A stretch of DNA of 64,000 nt from Henckelia pumila (GCF_033568475.1 NC_133121.1:28565374-28629373); one strand, 5' to 3'. Positions 21,601-35,400 are shown, counted from the stretch's first letter. Numbers and translations are program-made. Notes: generated by a model from the letters alone, not told the origin.

Positions 21601-23588
21601 AAGGGGAAACAACACATAAACATAAATGCGGAAAGAAAAGAGCTGCAACGGTCAGGGTGTGCCTCCGAACACCTATGGGCCCTGAAAATCCTGCCCCGCA
21701 GTCTCATCCAAATGCTCACCTGCACCAAGCACAATAGTGAGCCTAAAAGTCCAGCAAGATTTAAATAATACAGCAAGGGTTCAAAATAATGCATAATACT
21801 AAAAATAGTGCCCAATAGACTAATGAATCTCACGCGAAAGGAATAAAGTCAAGACATGCCCGAAGTAAGAACAATGGCAACATGCGATGGAAAACACATT
21901 CATGAAACATTTATCCTTTACTTTCACTATTGAATTTGGATCCTCGACTGTGACTATGATTTCGATCGATCGATGCCTATAGTATACAATGCCGGCAAGA
22001 AAGTCAAGATTTCTCCGGACCCCTCATTGCCCTTTAATTGGTAGGGAAATCGAGATTGCTCCCGACCTCGTACTACACATCCATTTGGTAGGGAAATCGA
22101 GATTGCTCCCGACCTCGTACTAAACGTCTATTTGGTAGGAAAACCGAGATGTCTCTTGACCTCGTACTATACGTAATTTGGCAAGTGAATCAGGGCATCC
22201 CCCGACCCAACATTGCACGTACAAGTCACAACCAACTCACTTCATTCTTTAACTATTTCTTTCATTCAACAATTTCTCATTTCAACATTTAATCCTTTAC
22301 AAACATTTCTTTTGATACTAGACTTCGGGACTAGAATATTAAATAAATTTTGAAGTCACAAACGCGAATAAATGGCGTTGAATAATGTAAATGAAATAAA
22401 CTCAAAAGATAGCATAACATAAATTTTATGGATGATTGGAGTGTAGGGGAGCACCCTAGGCTTAAAGCTTTACTCACATTTTTTTAAGTTTACGCTCATA
22501 AGGCCCAACTCGAGCGGTTAACCCATAAAATCCAAAACTCATCCTATTTAAATCCAAAAGGTTTTCCGTTCAAACCGGCACATCAAACACACCTTGAAAT
22601 ACTCTAAGAACCAGTATTTACATTTTTATAATGGTCCAAACCAACTCAAAAACTTAGACACCCGGACAGCCCGTAAAACAAGGGAAAAATCTGCTCACGT
22701 TACTCTAACTTAAAACGTACATAACCCAATCGATTTTTACCCGGAATAGGCCCAATTTACACCGACACGATCCTTACATCCTATACTTTAAGAAAATCAA
22801 AGGTAGCCCCAGTCCAGGCCTCTAAAACTGAACCCACCAGAATCATTTCCCAAGACTTGATGCAACGGTAAAAATTCTGTTTTGACACCTTTGAAGCTAA
22901 GGCCACTCAAACTTACTCCTCATGCTCTAACCCTTCAACAACCCATCCAAGCGACTCATTAGCATCCCAATATGTCAATCTAGAGCCTTTGAACTAGTCT
23001 CTTGCCCGATGCTATCTCATTACATTTGTTTCATCCAATACGATTACCCGGCGCCCTCAAACTCTTCAATCCAACACCTCAACCAAAATCCTATTGGACC
23101 AGCCCCTATTATGTGTACAAAACTCATTCAAAACACATGTTTAAGACCCATGAACATCCCATGGGCAGCCCCTCCACTCCTCTCATCCATTTCTCCAAAT
23201 TTTCAATTTAAACGCCACAAACTCAAAGCAATTTATATCATTTCAATGCAAAGCCACCAAATAACATGGCTAACACCACGTACAACTTAAAATCAATCAA
23301 ATACATATTGACATGGGCCGAACACTACAGGGAACTACTGAATTTTCGTTCAAGACATAAAACTTTACACTTAGAAGCAAGAAATCACCCCAAAACTCCA
23401 ATATGCAAGCTAGGAAATGCATTATACAAAAAGGTTCACCCCATGCCTCACCCCTTGCCAAAACCGAAATCACACACACATTTTACACTAAAAATCTGCC
23501 AAAAATTCGAAATTACAAGAAAGATTCAAGAAGCGTATAACCTATGCTTGGGTTTTAAAATTAGAAAGGAATTTCTTGCCTCAAAATT
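18684..23588. repeat. Long non-coding LTR-like region, unclassified
   Basis: About 4.9 kb without any recognisable protein. It begins with 'tatagcaagtgcactaggtc' and 'gtatcgatcccacagggac' type sequence, which I recall from plant non-autonomous LTR elements. It continues with 'gctcgagcg' motifs around 19640-19750 and a 'ccctcgagcaaaaca' segment near 20145. A 47-bp tandem array lies at 22038-22224. Sequence like the outer LTR parts of gypsy elements follows up to the Harbinger fragment. No LTR pair or primer site was identified, so borders and class are open. Confidence 0.35.
22038..22224. repeat. 47-bp tandem array, about four copies
   Basis: Units start at ttggtaggg (22038, 22085, 22132) and ttggcaagtg (22178), each followed by variants of aatcgagattgctcccgacc and tcgtacta. 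The last copy is the most diverged. Such arrays are common in untranslated parts of plant gypsy LTR elements. Confidence 0.85.
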
Positions 23589-23821
23589 GCAACCAAAATA
23601 ATATGATTGTGGAGGACGAAAGAGAGGATATGCTCGAAGATCGTGATTTTCCTGCTCGTGATAATGAATACGTGCCACCGGATATTGTTACTTCGCGAGA
23701 TCCTACCGTAAAGTTTAACGCTTTTTTGGAGCGACGTGTCGGCATTCAGAACAGAGATTTGCATAATAAGCTTCAGAAGGATTTGATTGAACATATCTGG
23801 AGTTTTTATGGAGATGAATAA
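23589..23821 (+). pseudogene. PIF/Harbinger transposase C-terminal fragment
   Basis: The open frame carries NMIVEDER followed by a charged linker. After that comes a segment with FNAFLERRVGIQNRDLH and a C-terminus resembling LIEHIWSFYG. This pattern is typical of the end of plant HARBI1/ALP1-like DDE nucleases (DDE_Tnp_4). The catalytic core is absent; the break at about 23588 joins it to LTR-like DNA. AT-rich sequence to about 24240, ending in 'ccattgaacatgctctta', may be the 3' end of the same element. It has no function as it stands. Confidence 0.6.
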
Positions 23822-24313
23822 TTAATAATGTATTTTTTCTTAATTATGTGTGTGATTTTAAAAATTATGTTTTTAACTTTATGTGTAAGCTTTTAATTTT
23901 AATTATGTGTAATATAAAATTTTAAATATGAAATTTTATTGTGTTGAATTATTCATATATTTAATGAAATAAAAATTATTTGTGTATTTCTTAATTTTCT
24001 GTAATATTAAAATTTTAATAATGTGTAATTTTAATTTTTTTAATTGTGCAAATTTATTTTGTGTTTGAATAAAAATATATTTAACAGAATAAAAAATTAA
24101 TATCTCAACATCCTCTCTACAACATCATCTCACCCGCGCAGAACCATCATCATGCAATGAAGTTACCAACTTCATCTCACCAACATCATCTCACCATTGA
24201 ACATGCTCTTAGATGGACATTCGACCATGTGGGTAAAGGGAAATAATGAAATTAATATTAAAGAGGCCGAATTGATATAATGAATATTTCAAGGGGTTAA
24301 GTGAAATTAAGTG

Positions 24314-24398
24314 TAATATATAATCACCCCAAAACCCTAGGCTCTCATTTTAGCACTAAAGCCGCCGGCCTCCCCCGTCTCCCAAATCCTCCGCCGCA
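24314..24398 (+). promoter_or_regulatory. uL15 promoter region with TATA-like box and telo-box
   Basis: A TATA-like run (taatatataa, 24314-24323) is followed by a telo-box (aaaccctaggc, core 24332-24339) and a C/T-rich leader up to the ATG at 24399. Telo-boxes (AAACCCTA) near the start site are typical of plant ribosomal protein genes and help coordinate their expression. Confidence 0.6.
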
Positions 24399-24839
24399 AT
24401 GACGACTCGATTCAAGAAGAACCGCAAGAAGCGCGGCCACGTGAGTGCAGGTCACGGACGTATCGGAAAGCACAGGAAGCATCCTGGAGGCCGCGGTAAT
24501 GCCGGTGGCATGCACCACCACCGCATCCTGTTCGATAAGTATCACCCCGGGTACTTTGGGAAGGTCGGTATGCGCTATTTCCATAAGCTCCGGAACAAAT
24601 TCTTCTGTCCCACCGTCAACGTCGACAGGATCTGGTCGATGGTGCCGCAGGATGTCAAGGACAAAGCGTCTAAGGACAAAGTGCCGATGATTGACGTGAC
24701 GCAGTTTGGGTATTTTAAGGTTTTGGGAAAGGGGTCGTTGCCCTCTGATCATCCTTTTGTGGTAAAGGCGAAACTTGTGTCAAAGAATGCTGAGAAGAAG
24801 ATTAAGGAAGCTGGTGGCGCTGTTGTGCTCACTGCTTGA
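24399..24839 (+). CDS. RPL27A: 60S ribosomal protein uL15 (RPL27A)
   Basis: The 146-residue intronless frame is full length for plant RPL27A. Key blocks are the basic N-terminus [55 protein letters not shown] and a C-terminus ending GAVVLTA. uL15 is a 60S subunit protein that binds 25S rRNA in the cytosol and is assembled in the nucleolus. The ATG at 24399 gives the canonical MTT start in a favourable context (ccgcaATGA). No frameshift or odd substitution is evident. The telo-box and TATA-like box upstream, and the GC-rich coding sequence against AT-rich flanks, support an active host gene. Intronless copies of this gene are usual in plants, and no poly(A)/target duplication pair was seen, so I do not call it a retrocopy. 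Confidence 0.95.
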   Translation: MTTRFKKNRKKRGHVSAGHGRIGKHRKHPGGRGNAGGMHHHRILFDKYHPGYFGKVGMRYFHKLRNKFFCPTVNVDRIWSMVPQDVKDKASKDKVPMIDVTQFGYFKVLGKGSLPSDHPFVVKAKLVSKNAEKKIKEAGGAVVLTA

Positions 24840-27065
24840 TTAGGATTTTGGTGAATTTTCTTTTTCTGTCTTTTTGTTATCAATCACTTGGTTTTGGCAT
24901 AGACTTTGTCAGCGTTATTACTCGAAGCACTTCTAATCAAGCTGCTCTGTTTGTTTAGTACGAATGCTTTGTTTTCGGACATCCTATATGCTATCAAAAA
25001 TTGCATTTTTTATGATTTTTTTGTGGATGGTTTGGATGAAGTTTGCAGTCAATAAGTTACTTGTTGGTTTACTTGCGTGAATACTAATTACTGTGGTTTG
25101 TACTTGTGTTTGGTTTGGTTCCATGAAGTAAATCTTGTGGAATGAATTTGGATAGAAGTACTATTTATGCAATCTTCACTAAGGTGCATGGAAATAGAAG
25201 GCCTTTGCTCAGAAGACAAAGTTGAGGGCAAGGTGCCTTTCGGGTTAGACTAATAATCAGTTCATTTATAGTGAGAAGGGATGACCATTCTCGTGCATGA
25301 TATTTTGTTTCATTATTTCAACTTTAAAACACGATTAGAAGACAACCTTTGAATGGTTGAATCTTTAAAGGAAACCAAAGTTAAACCTTCATGGTTGAAG
25401 CATGCCCTTTAATCGAATGGATGAGTCTTGGTTTGTGTCAAGAACTAATGGCTTGGTCTTGTGACACAAGAGTCTTGGTGAAGATTCTTGGGTTTTAACA
25501 ACTGCTGTGGCTTATATGTACATACATTTTCCTACAAAGTGGAATCTCATCCAATTCTTGATCTATTGTTTGATTCATTCACCAGGTTTTTCTTCGACTT
25601 TTGTCATTTGGGCCGAACCTATTATTGCTGGTTTTGTTGTGGAGATTCTATATATATGTTATTGGCTTCATATCATTTCAGTTAAACCTTGTGTGTTACC
25701 CATTAGAAGATGTTGGAAAACCTCGTCGCCTGACCGCGATATTAACATTGCAGAAGTAGAGTATGGCAACTGTTGATCATCCAAACCAAATCCATCCGTA
25801 CATTCTTTTAAATTAGGAGTTTTTTTGTCACCCTTGATTGCAGTGTACATTCTTTTAAATTAGGAGTTTTTTTGTCACCCTTGATTGCAGTGTTGATGGG
25901 ATCGATTAGATTTTCATCGTTGATGATGGGATCGATTAGTTAATAAAGTACAGAATACCATTAACACTTGATACCCTGGGGCACACCGAACCAACCTTGA
26001 ATGTGGTGTATACTAGTACAGCGGTACACGTTAGACAACTAGATCGAGCCACTTCATCTGCTTTGAGTTTTATTGTTTCGTTCGGTCTCAAGTATTTGTC
26101 GATTATTCGAGTGTTCCAGTGTTATTATCTGATACCTTTGAAATTACTGTATTATCAACAGTTATATCATTAAGAAAAAAAAATTCATTTCACATTCATA
26201 CGGTAAAAACAGAGGGCATTTTGAAAAAAAAAATTCGAGTTGCTCGGAGATTACATTAGTCGAGAACCTGAATATTTCCAATTGATTGGGCTCGAGTATC
26301 ATAGTTGTGTGTTAAATGAAGCCTGAGTAAGATGCTATATTGGCATATTGCTACTTGAGCTCCATTTGGTTTCTTTAAAACAAAGAGAAAGGGAAATAAA
26401 ATGTAGTTTGTGGTGCAGAGCCGATAATTTTACCAAAATTTAAGATATGATAGCATTTTCAGATGCTAAACATAGATGACGGCAAACAAATATACTGATG
26501 TAAAACTTGTTAAATTTTGGGTCAGGATCTCCAAACCATAGTCCTTACTCACCGGTGTAGCACGACAAGTTCCCTAAGTGTTTTCTAGAATTCTTTTCCA
26601 AACATTACCTAAAACAAGCAATGGGTCGGGTTCACTAGGTTGAAATAGGTCTTGTTACAATTTTGAGGATAAATATGATCCGACCCATTAAAATTAAATC
26701 TTACACTCGATTCTATATCTTAGTTTTAATGTGTTGAACACATTAGCTTCGTCAAACAATTATTACTGTTAATCAAGGGAAACATAATTAATTTAGGTAT
26801 TTATAGCATTCGTAAATTGTAATTTTTTTTAAAAAAATAATCCATAATTTATAGTTTTATTTTATTTCTTCCATAATTTATAGTTTTTAGTGATTATGTT
26901 TTAATTTAAGTTAGATGATAAGAAATAAAAATATTATTTAAAATATATAAATTTATTATGTATACACTATTTTCTACGCATGTTGCGTGTGAAAATATAC
27001 TAGTATTTGTTATAAATCATAATAGAAATAGAGAAATGAGTAGAGAGAATTAATGAGAAAATAGA
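24840..27065. other. Intergenic region 3' of uL15, no gene seen
   Basis: The first few hundred bases are the likely 3' UTR and terminator of uL15. The rest has no frame with family resemblance on either strand. A 47-bp tandem duplication lies at 25798-25891, followed by two copies of gatgggatcgattag. The region 26800-27065 is very AT-rich. Confidence 0.5.
25798..25891. repeat. 47-bp tandem duplication
   Basis: 25798-25844 and 25845-25891 are near-identical (gtacattcttttaaattagg ...). This is a simple recent duplication. Confidence 0.95.
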
Positions 27066-28665
27066 TAATTTGAAACGATCCAAAACTACTACTAATTTTT
27101 TTTCATATATATATATATATATATTATTCTATTTCTTTACCTTAAAATATTATTACTATATATATATATCATACTTCAAATAAATTTACATAACTTAATA
27201 TACACTATATAAATATATGTGTATATTACATGAAATTAATTATTAAATCATGATAAAATCTCATGCATAAAAATCCCCACAACTAAATATTTTTAAATAA
27301 ATTTTTTCAACAAATCCATGCAAACTAGAAAATAAATACGTAAATCTAAAAATCAATGCATACCCTCAAACTTATATATTAAAACATATGCGGAAAAATT
27401 TGTTTTTAACTCTCAAAACATCAATATCATAAATGAGTTATGGTCACGGGTCTGCTAGCTGCCCGGATACTTATACGCTCTCGCCGTCAGTCGGAACCAC
27501 ATTTTCTTCATTATGCTCAGGCTCACCTGCACCATTTAAATCCAGTGAGTCTAGATGCTCAACACGTTTTATCATTACGTAACAACATGAAACCACACAC
27601 AAACACACATCATATAAAATATTGTGAATATACTTATACGTGCATGATCTTAAAAACATATGCATATAAGCATGTATCGTTTAAACATAAACATTATCAT
27701 CATACTTTATCATAAACATTATTCTTAATACGTCTCATAAAATGACATGTCTTAAATTCTCAAATCTCAACAGGTCGTATCCATATCGATGGTCTCATAC
27801 TCAACGATTGATCCATCATAAAATCAACGTACGTGGTGGTGGGATTTCCACCTCTGTGCTGCCACTTCATCAACACTCAATGTTGGATCCATAAGCTCAT
27901 TATAACATAAACATTATCAGGAAGGTCACGGGGCCCAGGTATCCCGGCCTCCAACCATATCACTTTCCACCTTTTCTTTAACTTCCATAAAAACATTATT
28001 TTTCTTAACATGCCCTTAAACTTAACATAAAAATTCTTACATGATGCATGAACATAAAAATTCTCATTATTTTTTTATTTCATAAAAATTTGTCCGTACA
28101 TATATATTTAGTTTATTTTCTTAAAAATCATACTTATATATAATAAAAATACATGCATGAGTTAAATATATATTTACGGACCTTTTATTTTTCCAAAGAC
28201 TTGTTCGAGCTGCTCACCCCTTAGATTTAACCCATACATTTCTAGACTGACCCAATAATTCTCATGGACCCCAGATCCATGAAAAATAATGGTCTCACAT
28301 AAAATATTATTTAAGTTCATTTAAATTAATTAACTTAAAATTAATCCAATAATTCTAAACTATCCCAAAAACGCTTAAACCGGCCCATTAACTTAAACAT
28401 TAGCCCATTTAAATTACTAAACCAGACACAACTTGACCAATAATTCTCATGGATCACTCGGTCCATGACAAATTAATGGGCTCACTTCATTAATTAATTA
28501 AGCCCAAATTTACAATTAAACTGGCCCAATTAATTAATTAACCAAACCCAAACCTATTAATTATTAACTTAATCTTTTTTTTAATTTAAAATAAAAATAT
28601 CCGAGCCCAACTAATATAACTCTGACCCGACTAACTTGACCCATCAACTTTTTAGACCCGATCCG

Positions 28666-30526
28666 TGAAAGAGTGGGTGCCCAGTGAGCCAACTTGTGGC
28701 TATGGGCTTTGATGACTCTTTGTACAAACGATCTTTTGTTTAATGTAATTTACACTTTTATTAATGGCAATGACTTTATCTTTCTTCATATTGTTATATT
28801 ATGATATACTATTGTTGTTTTGATAAAGACCTTGAATATACTATAGTGTATGTAAGATGTGGTAGAACATGGGGATGTCTATCATGAAATACATCTTATA
28901 GTCACTGTATATTCTAAACTGTTCCTAGTCGATTGAGCCGTCCGATAATAAGGATAAGGATCGCTCGAGTTTGAGACTAGCATTTGCGATGCGGAGTACC
29001 ACGTTTCATTGGTAGGGAACATGGAGATGTTCGAAGCATGCAAATGGATATTCATAGGATGAATAATCGAACTACCCTATCCGGACTTTCCAAGTGGTTA
29101 TCACTTATCGAGTGGATTAAGTCCGCAGTTTTGGTTGTACACCATTAGTCCTTACTACTTGAAACATCATGGAGACTCTATATGCTAGTACTGTGCTTTG
29201 ACTCGTTTACCGACTCTATGGGGGTCATCAGGTGTCGGGATTGGGTACAGTTACAACACATATAGGAGTCGATGCATTGTTGTCAAGGATTCACCACATA
29301 CTTGCGAGTGTGGATATCCTATGCGATCTGAGGAGATATTAGTGTGACGAATCTCTGGCCAGAGTACTTGATGTGATTTAAGAAATGGTTTCTTAGTAGC
29401 ACATGCGATGTCACTAATTTGATCTTCAAGATGCATTGCATAGTTATCGAATCTTGAGCGACTCTCGATATACCAATGGTTGTTGATTCGATCGGGATAT
29501 ATGGATGAAGGGACCGTACTGTACGCTAACCAAAATCTACTGGTTCTTGTAGGCACTATCAGTGATACCTAGGGAATCATGGGGCGATGTTGCTAGGCGC
29601 TTTACCATGATTCGATGGGCAAGTCGGAAAGTGTTGTTCCGATTCACAAGGAGTTGTGAGCCCACGGCTAGCTGTATCCCTGAACCATTGAGGGTCACAC
29701 AGTGTAATGGAGTTTTAATCCCCGTTGAGATAGTTAAATTTAAAGAGTTAAATTTAATGAATAAAGAAGTTGGACTTCTTAAATAAGAGTAAGGGAGTAG
29801 GATTTCCTAAAATGACATAGGGATGTACATTTTTGGAAACCACTGAATTCGGATTCAGGAAAATTTATCTTGACTTTAAAATGTGCAGAAATGGTTTCTG
29901 TGCACATTGATGAAATCGGTTTATCAATCGGAGTCACGATGAATTTTATATTAATTTCTGAACATGCGGGCTTTGCTTGTCGGGCCTCAACTTATGACTA
30001 ATGGGCCCTAAGGTGTTAGTGGCCTGCATTATAAATAAGTTATTGCAGTACAGAAATTACACACAACTGGTCATAATTTGAGAGACAGAAAATCGAAAAC
30101 CCTAGCTCTCTCTCAAAAGAAATTCGGCCGCCCCCTCCCTTCTCTGCGTGAGAAATTCCGGTCTGTGATTTTGAATTGCAGTCTGGAATAGCGAATCAAA
30201 TTCGTTTATTCTCTTCGTAGAAAACTTCTGATAGATTTTCTAGTGCAATCTATCAGAGGGATTAAACCTCCATTCGTGGACCTGATTGAAGGAGTTCATC
30301 AGTTCCTGGGAGAGACAACAAGAGCAGAGAAATCTGTTGGAGTCCAATAATCTCGCTTCGAGATTGAAGGTAAAATTTAATAATAGTTATTTAATTTTAC
30401 ACACACTTATAATTTAATCGTTAAACGGTTGATACCCACACTATGGAATTGTTCCATAATAAAATTTTTAAACTTCCGCTGCACCAGGTATCAATCGTGA
30501 TTGATCTGAACGCCAGTTTTCCAACA
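28666..30526 (+). repeat. C2 left LTR
   Basis: 1861 bp, starting TGAAAGAGTGGGTGCCCAG and ending CCAACA. A TATA box (tataaata) lies at 30030-30037. Homologous to the C3 LTRs and to the relic at 1-648/5952-6300. Confidence 0.9.
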
Positions 30527-30527
30527 G

Positions 30528-30539
30528 TGGTATCAGAGC
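30528..30539 (+). other. C2 primer binding site (tRNA-iMet)
   Basis: tggtatcagagc begins two bases after the LTR end and is complementary to the 3' end of initiator tRNA-Met. Confidence 0.9.
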
Positions 30540-30640
30540 AAGGTTGCTCAGATCAAACGATTAAATTAATCGATTGTACAAAAATTTTTGGGTCTTGGTT
30601 TTTTAAAACAAAATAAATATTTTAAATAAAAAAATTTTTT

Positions 30641-30960
30641 TTCGGGCAAAACCCGGGCAGCGATTGGATCGCTGCCCGGTGGGGCAGCGACGGTCACTGC
30701 CCCGGGCGGCGCACGTCGCCGCCCAGGGGCGGCGCTCAGCGCCGCCAGGGCAGCGCTCGGCGCTGCCCAGCGCAGCGCAGCGCAGAGCGCTGCCCAGGGC
30801 GGCGCACAGCGCCTCCCAGGGGCGACGCTCGGCGCCGCCCAGGGCAGCGCACGGCGCCGCCAGGGCAGCGATTGTCGCTGCCCTAAAGGGGCAGCCGGGC
30901 TGCCCCGGCCCGCGCCCACGGGTGCGGGCCGGCCCGGGAGTGTCCCGGGCGGCCCGCGGG
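30641..30960. repeat. GC-rich palindromic repeat block in C2 leader
   Basis: About 320 bp of very high G+C in an AT-rich element, built from repeated and inverted gggcagcg / cgctgccc and ggcgcc-type units. C3 has only about 110 bp in the same place (42107-42215). Open frames through this block on both strands are by-products of the repeats. Confidence 0.85.
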
Positions 30961-31969
30961 AAAAATTATTTTTTTATTTAAATTAATTTTAATGTGTTAA
31001 AATTTTATTTTTGGTCCGGTCAAAAATTGTTTTTGATTGGTTCACGAGGCATCGGATCGAATTGTTCGAGTCCGAAAATTTTAAAATTGATTTTTGGATA
31101 AATTTGAATTTTTGGAAAATTTTAATATTTTATCCTTAAATTGAATTTTGAAATCAATTATTTTTGGTACAATTGATGATAAGATTTGATCTTATGTATA
31201 TATTAGATAAAATATGATTTTATTTAATAAAAGGTAAAATATGATTTTATATGTAAAATATGATTTTATATATAAAATATGATTTTATCCTGTTTAAATT
31301 TAAATTGCCATATGCATGATATCCAATGAATTAATTTTGAATTAAATGTTATTGGATAAGGATGATCGATTGCCATGACCAATTTTGTAGGTGTATGTTA
31401 GGAATTTACATTTGTTTTATTGTTGTTGGTTTTATTAATGGGCCTGGTTTATGGCCCAATATGAATGTCATATGTAATAAAAGTGGGCTTGGTTTATGGC
31501 CCGTTCCCACCCCTAAAATGTATCCCCTACTTGTCATTGCTATTTATTGTAAATACATTAGATTTAGTGGGAGATCAAGATTTGAAGATGGTGGGCCCAG
31601 CAGACAATAAAGACGAAGAAATGTAAATTGGAAGCTAATGTAATAGGATTGCATTGCATACTGCATATTACCTAGGATTGGACTAAGACTCGTGATTGGC
31701 AACCACGAGTCAATTAGAAATGGAATCGATCATCCTATATATAATATATGATATTATGATTGTATGCATGTTTTAGACATAATTGCGTGAATCCGGCAAG
31801 CATGCAATAATTTGAAATTGATGAGACAAATTTTTATAATTAAAAATCCCTCATTTTAAATATGATTTAAAATTGATATCAAGATAAATAAAGGAAATTT
31901 AAATTTGTTTAAATATTCCTACCTTCCATCAACGGTCAATGTATGAGATGCTACCCGCGGATACGGTCC

Positions 31970-32250
31970 GGCTCATATTATTGGGGGGGCCCGTTCGTCG
32001 GAAAGCTGTACATTGGATCGACAAATGTTGTAAGTTGGGTGGAACTCCCATGGGATCGGCTCATATTATTGGGGGATCCACATGGCGACCGTCCATCACA
32101 ACTTAATATTGATGGGTCATCTTGACATGTCACTTTAAACGGCATCATATTATTGGGCCCTTATTGGACATGAGGTAAATACATGGGGGTTGCTTTGGAA
32201 GCAATTGGGCTCTACCTTTTGAGAATTATGGTTGGCTGATATTATTCGGG
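31970..32250 (+). repeat. Four-fold leader motif upstream of C2 gag
   Basis: GGCTCATATTATTGGG and close variants occur at 31970, 32058, 32141 and 32234, about 190-470 bp before the gag ATG. The spacing (88, 83, 93) is almost the same in C3. Role unknown; packaging, dimerisation or translational control are possibilities. Confidence 0.75.
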
Positions 32251-32440
32251 ACCATAAGTTTGTCAATTGGACTCCATGTTCTCACTAAGAAAAAAGTTTC
32301 CCGTTTTCACTAGAGGGTAGTGAAATCGTTAAAATAGTGGGAGTGAGATTCATAAAATTAAATTCGCCTATTTTATGTCTTAGTAAATTGCTTAAACAAT
32401 CATTGATATATGTCTGTTTTTCTTTTCAGTATTTCATACA

Positions 32441-35400
32441 ATGAATTCGCGTAATCCATTATTCTCGATCCTCGAACAAAACAAGTTGACTGGCGCAAAC
32501 TATACGGAATGGTTCCGGAAGTTGAAGATTGTCTTGACTTCGGAGAAGATGCTCTACGTGTTAGAGAAATCACCTCCGAAGGAAGCACCAGCTGACGTAA
32601 GTCCGGAGGAATTGGCCAAACTTGATGCATGGTGGGACCATGACATCAAGACCAAATGCTATATGCAAGCCTCGATGTCTGATGAACTCCAGAGGCGATT
32701 TGAGGACACCGTGAATGCTGCTGACATTCACGCTCAACTCAAGGAACTTTTTGGGGCTCAATCGAGGGCTGAAAGGTTCGCTACTGTTAAGGAGCTAATG
32801 ACGTGTCGCATGCGTGAAGGGACTTTGGTCCGTGATCATGGGGTACGAGTGATTTGGCTCATACAGAAGTTAGCAACTCTTGATTTGGTGTTGGAGCATG
32901 AACTCAACGTGGATTTACTGCTTCTGTCTCTTCCTTCTTCGTTTGACGGATTTGTGGTAAATTTTAATATGAACAAGATAGAGGCCACCCTTGAAGAGAT
33001 GGTCAATATGCTTGTGACATATGAATCCACACTAAAGAAGGATAAACCAGCTTTCTTGGTGGGCTCCTCATCTTCTGCTAAGAAGGGGCCAAGTACGAAG
33101 GGTAAGAAACGTTCTGCCCCACCCAAGAAAGTCGAACCCGAGAAGAAGCACAAGACAAAGGCTTCAAACAATGGAAAATCCAAGGATGTTTGCCATTACT
33201 GCAAGAAGCCCGGTCATTGGAAGCGCAATTGCAAGGAATATCTAGAGCAGTTGGGAACTGCAAAGGGTATGTTCTATATTGAAATAAACATTTCACTTAA
33301 TACTACTTCTTGGGTATTGGATACCGGATGTGGATCTCACATTTGCAATGATTTGCAGGTGATGACAAGAAGTCGCAGGCTTAGAATGAGTGAGACCCAG
33401 CTGAGGCTCGGGAATGGTTCCAGAGTTGAAGCTACAGCCATTGGAGATGTTTGTTTAATTTTGCAGAACGGTTTTAAGTTATTTTTAAGAGATGTTTTAT
33501 TTGTTCCGGATTTAATTAAAAACATTATTTCTGTTTCTATGCTAGATAGAGATGGTTATTCTTGCAATTTTGTGAATGGGATTTGCAATATTTACAAGAA
33601 TGAATGTTTGATTGGAAATGGACAACTTGAAAACGATCTATACAACTTAAAACTAAAAGACGTTCCAATAAATTATGTTGATAAACCGGCGACAACAAAC
33701 AAAAGGAAAATCGATAGCCAAAACCCGGCAAACCTTTGGCACGCTAGGCTAGGTCATATTTTCTCAAGAAGGATGAACAAGCTAGTGGGAGAGGGCATGT
33801 TTGATATGTCTGATATTAACTCTCTACCTACTTGTGAATCCTGTCTAAAAGGAAAAATGACTAAATCTCCTTTTAAGGGGAAACCTGAGCGTAGTCAAAA
33901 TCTGTTGGATTTGATCCATACAGATGTTTGTGGTCCATTTAGAGTTGGGACTCAATATGGCCACACCTACTTCATTACCTTTACTGATGATTATTCAAGG
34001 TATGGGTATTTATATTTAATGAAATATAAGTCTGAAGCATTTGAAAAGTTCAAAGAATTCAAGGCTGAAGTAGAAAACAAGCTAGGTAAAAGTATTAAAG
34101 CACTTAGATCGGATCGAGGTGGAGAATACTTGAGTACCGAGTTTTTGGACTATCTGAAAGAGAATGGGATTCTTTCTCAGTGGACTCCTCCTATGACACC
34201 ACAGCTGAATGGTGTATCGGAGCGTCGTAATCGAACTTTGTTGGACATGGTTCGATCCATGATGAGCTTCACTGAGCTTCCACCTTCATTTTGGGGCTAT
34301 GCGCTTGAAACGACGGTATTGTTGTTGAACAACGTCCACACTAAAGCAGTGGACAAAACACCATACGAGTTATGGAATGGCAAAGCTCCTAAGTATTCGT
34401 ACTTGAGGATTTGGGGATGTCCTGCTTACGTGAAGCGGACAGTGGGAGATAAGTTGGATAGTCGATCCAGCTTATGTTATTTTGTAGGGTATCCGAAGAA
34501 TTCAATCGGATATTATTTCTATTATCCTGCTGAAACAAAGGTGTTTGTTTCAAGGAATGCCACCTTCTTGGAGAAGGAGTTCTTATTGGATAAGAAAGGC
34601 GAGATGATGGAACTCGAAGAAATTCGAGAAGAACCCGAAATACAAAATAACGATCCTACACCTCAGGAACCATTACTGGACACGCCTGAACCTAGAAGAT
34701 CCGAGAGGACTTCTAGACCTCCTGTTCGATATGGTCTTCTTCTTGAAGGGGATCAAGATGAACCCGACATTGGATGTGATCCAAGAAACTTCAAGGAAGC
34801 AATTTCTGATGCGGATTCAAATATATGGCTTGAAGTTATGCAGTCTGAATTGGATTCAATGCATACAAACCAAGTTTGGTCTTTAGTAGATCCTCCTGAT
34901 GGAATTGTTCCAATAGGGTGTAAATGGATCTACAAGAGAAAGCTTGGGCCTGATGGTAAGGTATTGACCTACAAGGCGCGATTGGTGGCGAAAGGTTACA
35001 CTCAAAGACAAGGAGTTGACTATGATGAAACCTTTTCACCAGTTGCAATGTTCAAGTCCATAAGAATCCTTATTGCCATAGCTGCATGGTATGACTATGA
35101 GATATGGCAAATGGATGTGAAGACTGCTTTTTTTAATGGAGACATTAAGGAAGAAATCTATATGAAGCAGCCGGAGGGGTTCACATCCATGGGAAGCGAG
35201 CATAAGGTATGCAAGCTTCAGAGATCAATTTATGGTCTAAAACAAGCATCAAGAAGTTGGAACCAGAAATTTGATGAAACAATAAAAGATTTTGGTTTCA
35301 TCAAGAACCCGGAGAAACCGTGCGTGTACAAGAAAGTAGTTAAGGATGCTGTGACATTCTTAGTACTTTATGTTGATGACATCCTACTCATTGGGAATGA

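Noticed and set aside
22038..22224. Tandem array considered as a CRISPR-like array
   Set aside because: Units are contiguous with no unique spacers, and the context is plant retroelement DNA.
23002..23601. Overlapping plus-strand frames near 23.0-23.6 kb
   Set aside because: Pro/His/Thr-rich translations of non-coding LTR-like sequence with no domain or homologue pattern.
24399..24839. uL15 as a second retrocopy like eL32
   Set aside because: No poly(A) tract with flanking direct repeats was found, intronless uL15 genes are normal in plants, and it has its own telo-box and TATA-like box.
30566..30981. Long Ala/Arg/Pro-rich frames on both strands near 30.7 kb
   Set aside because: They are artefacts of the GC-rich palindromic leader block; the sister element lacks them.
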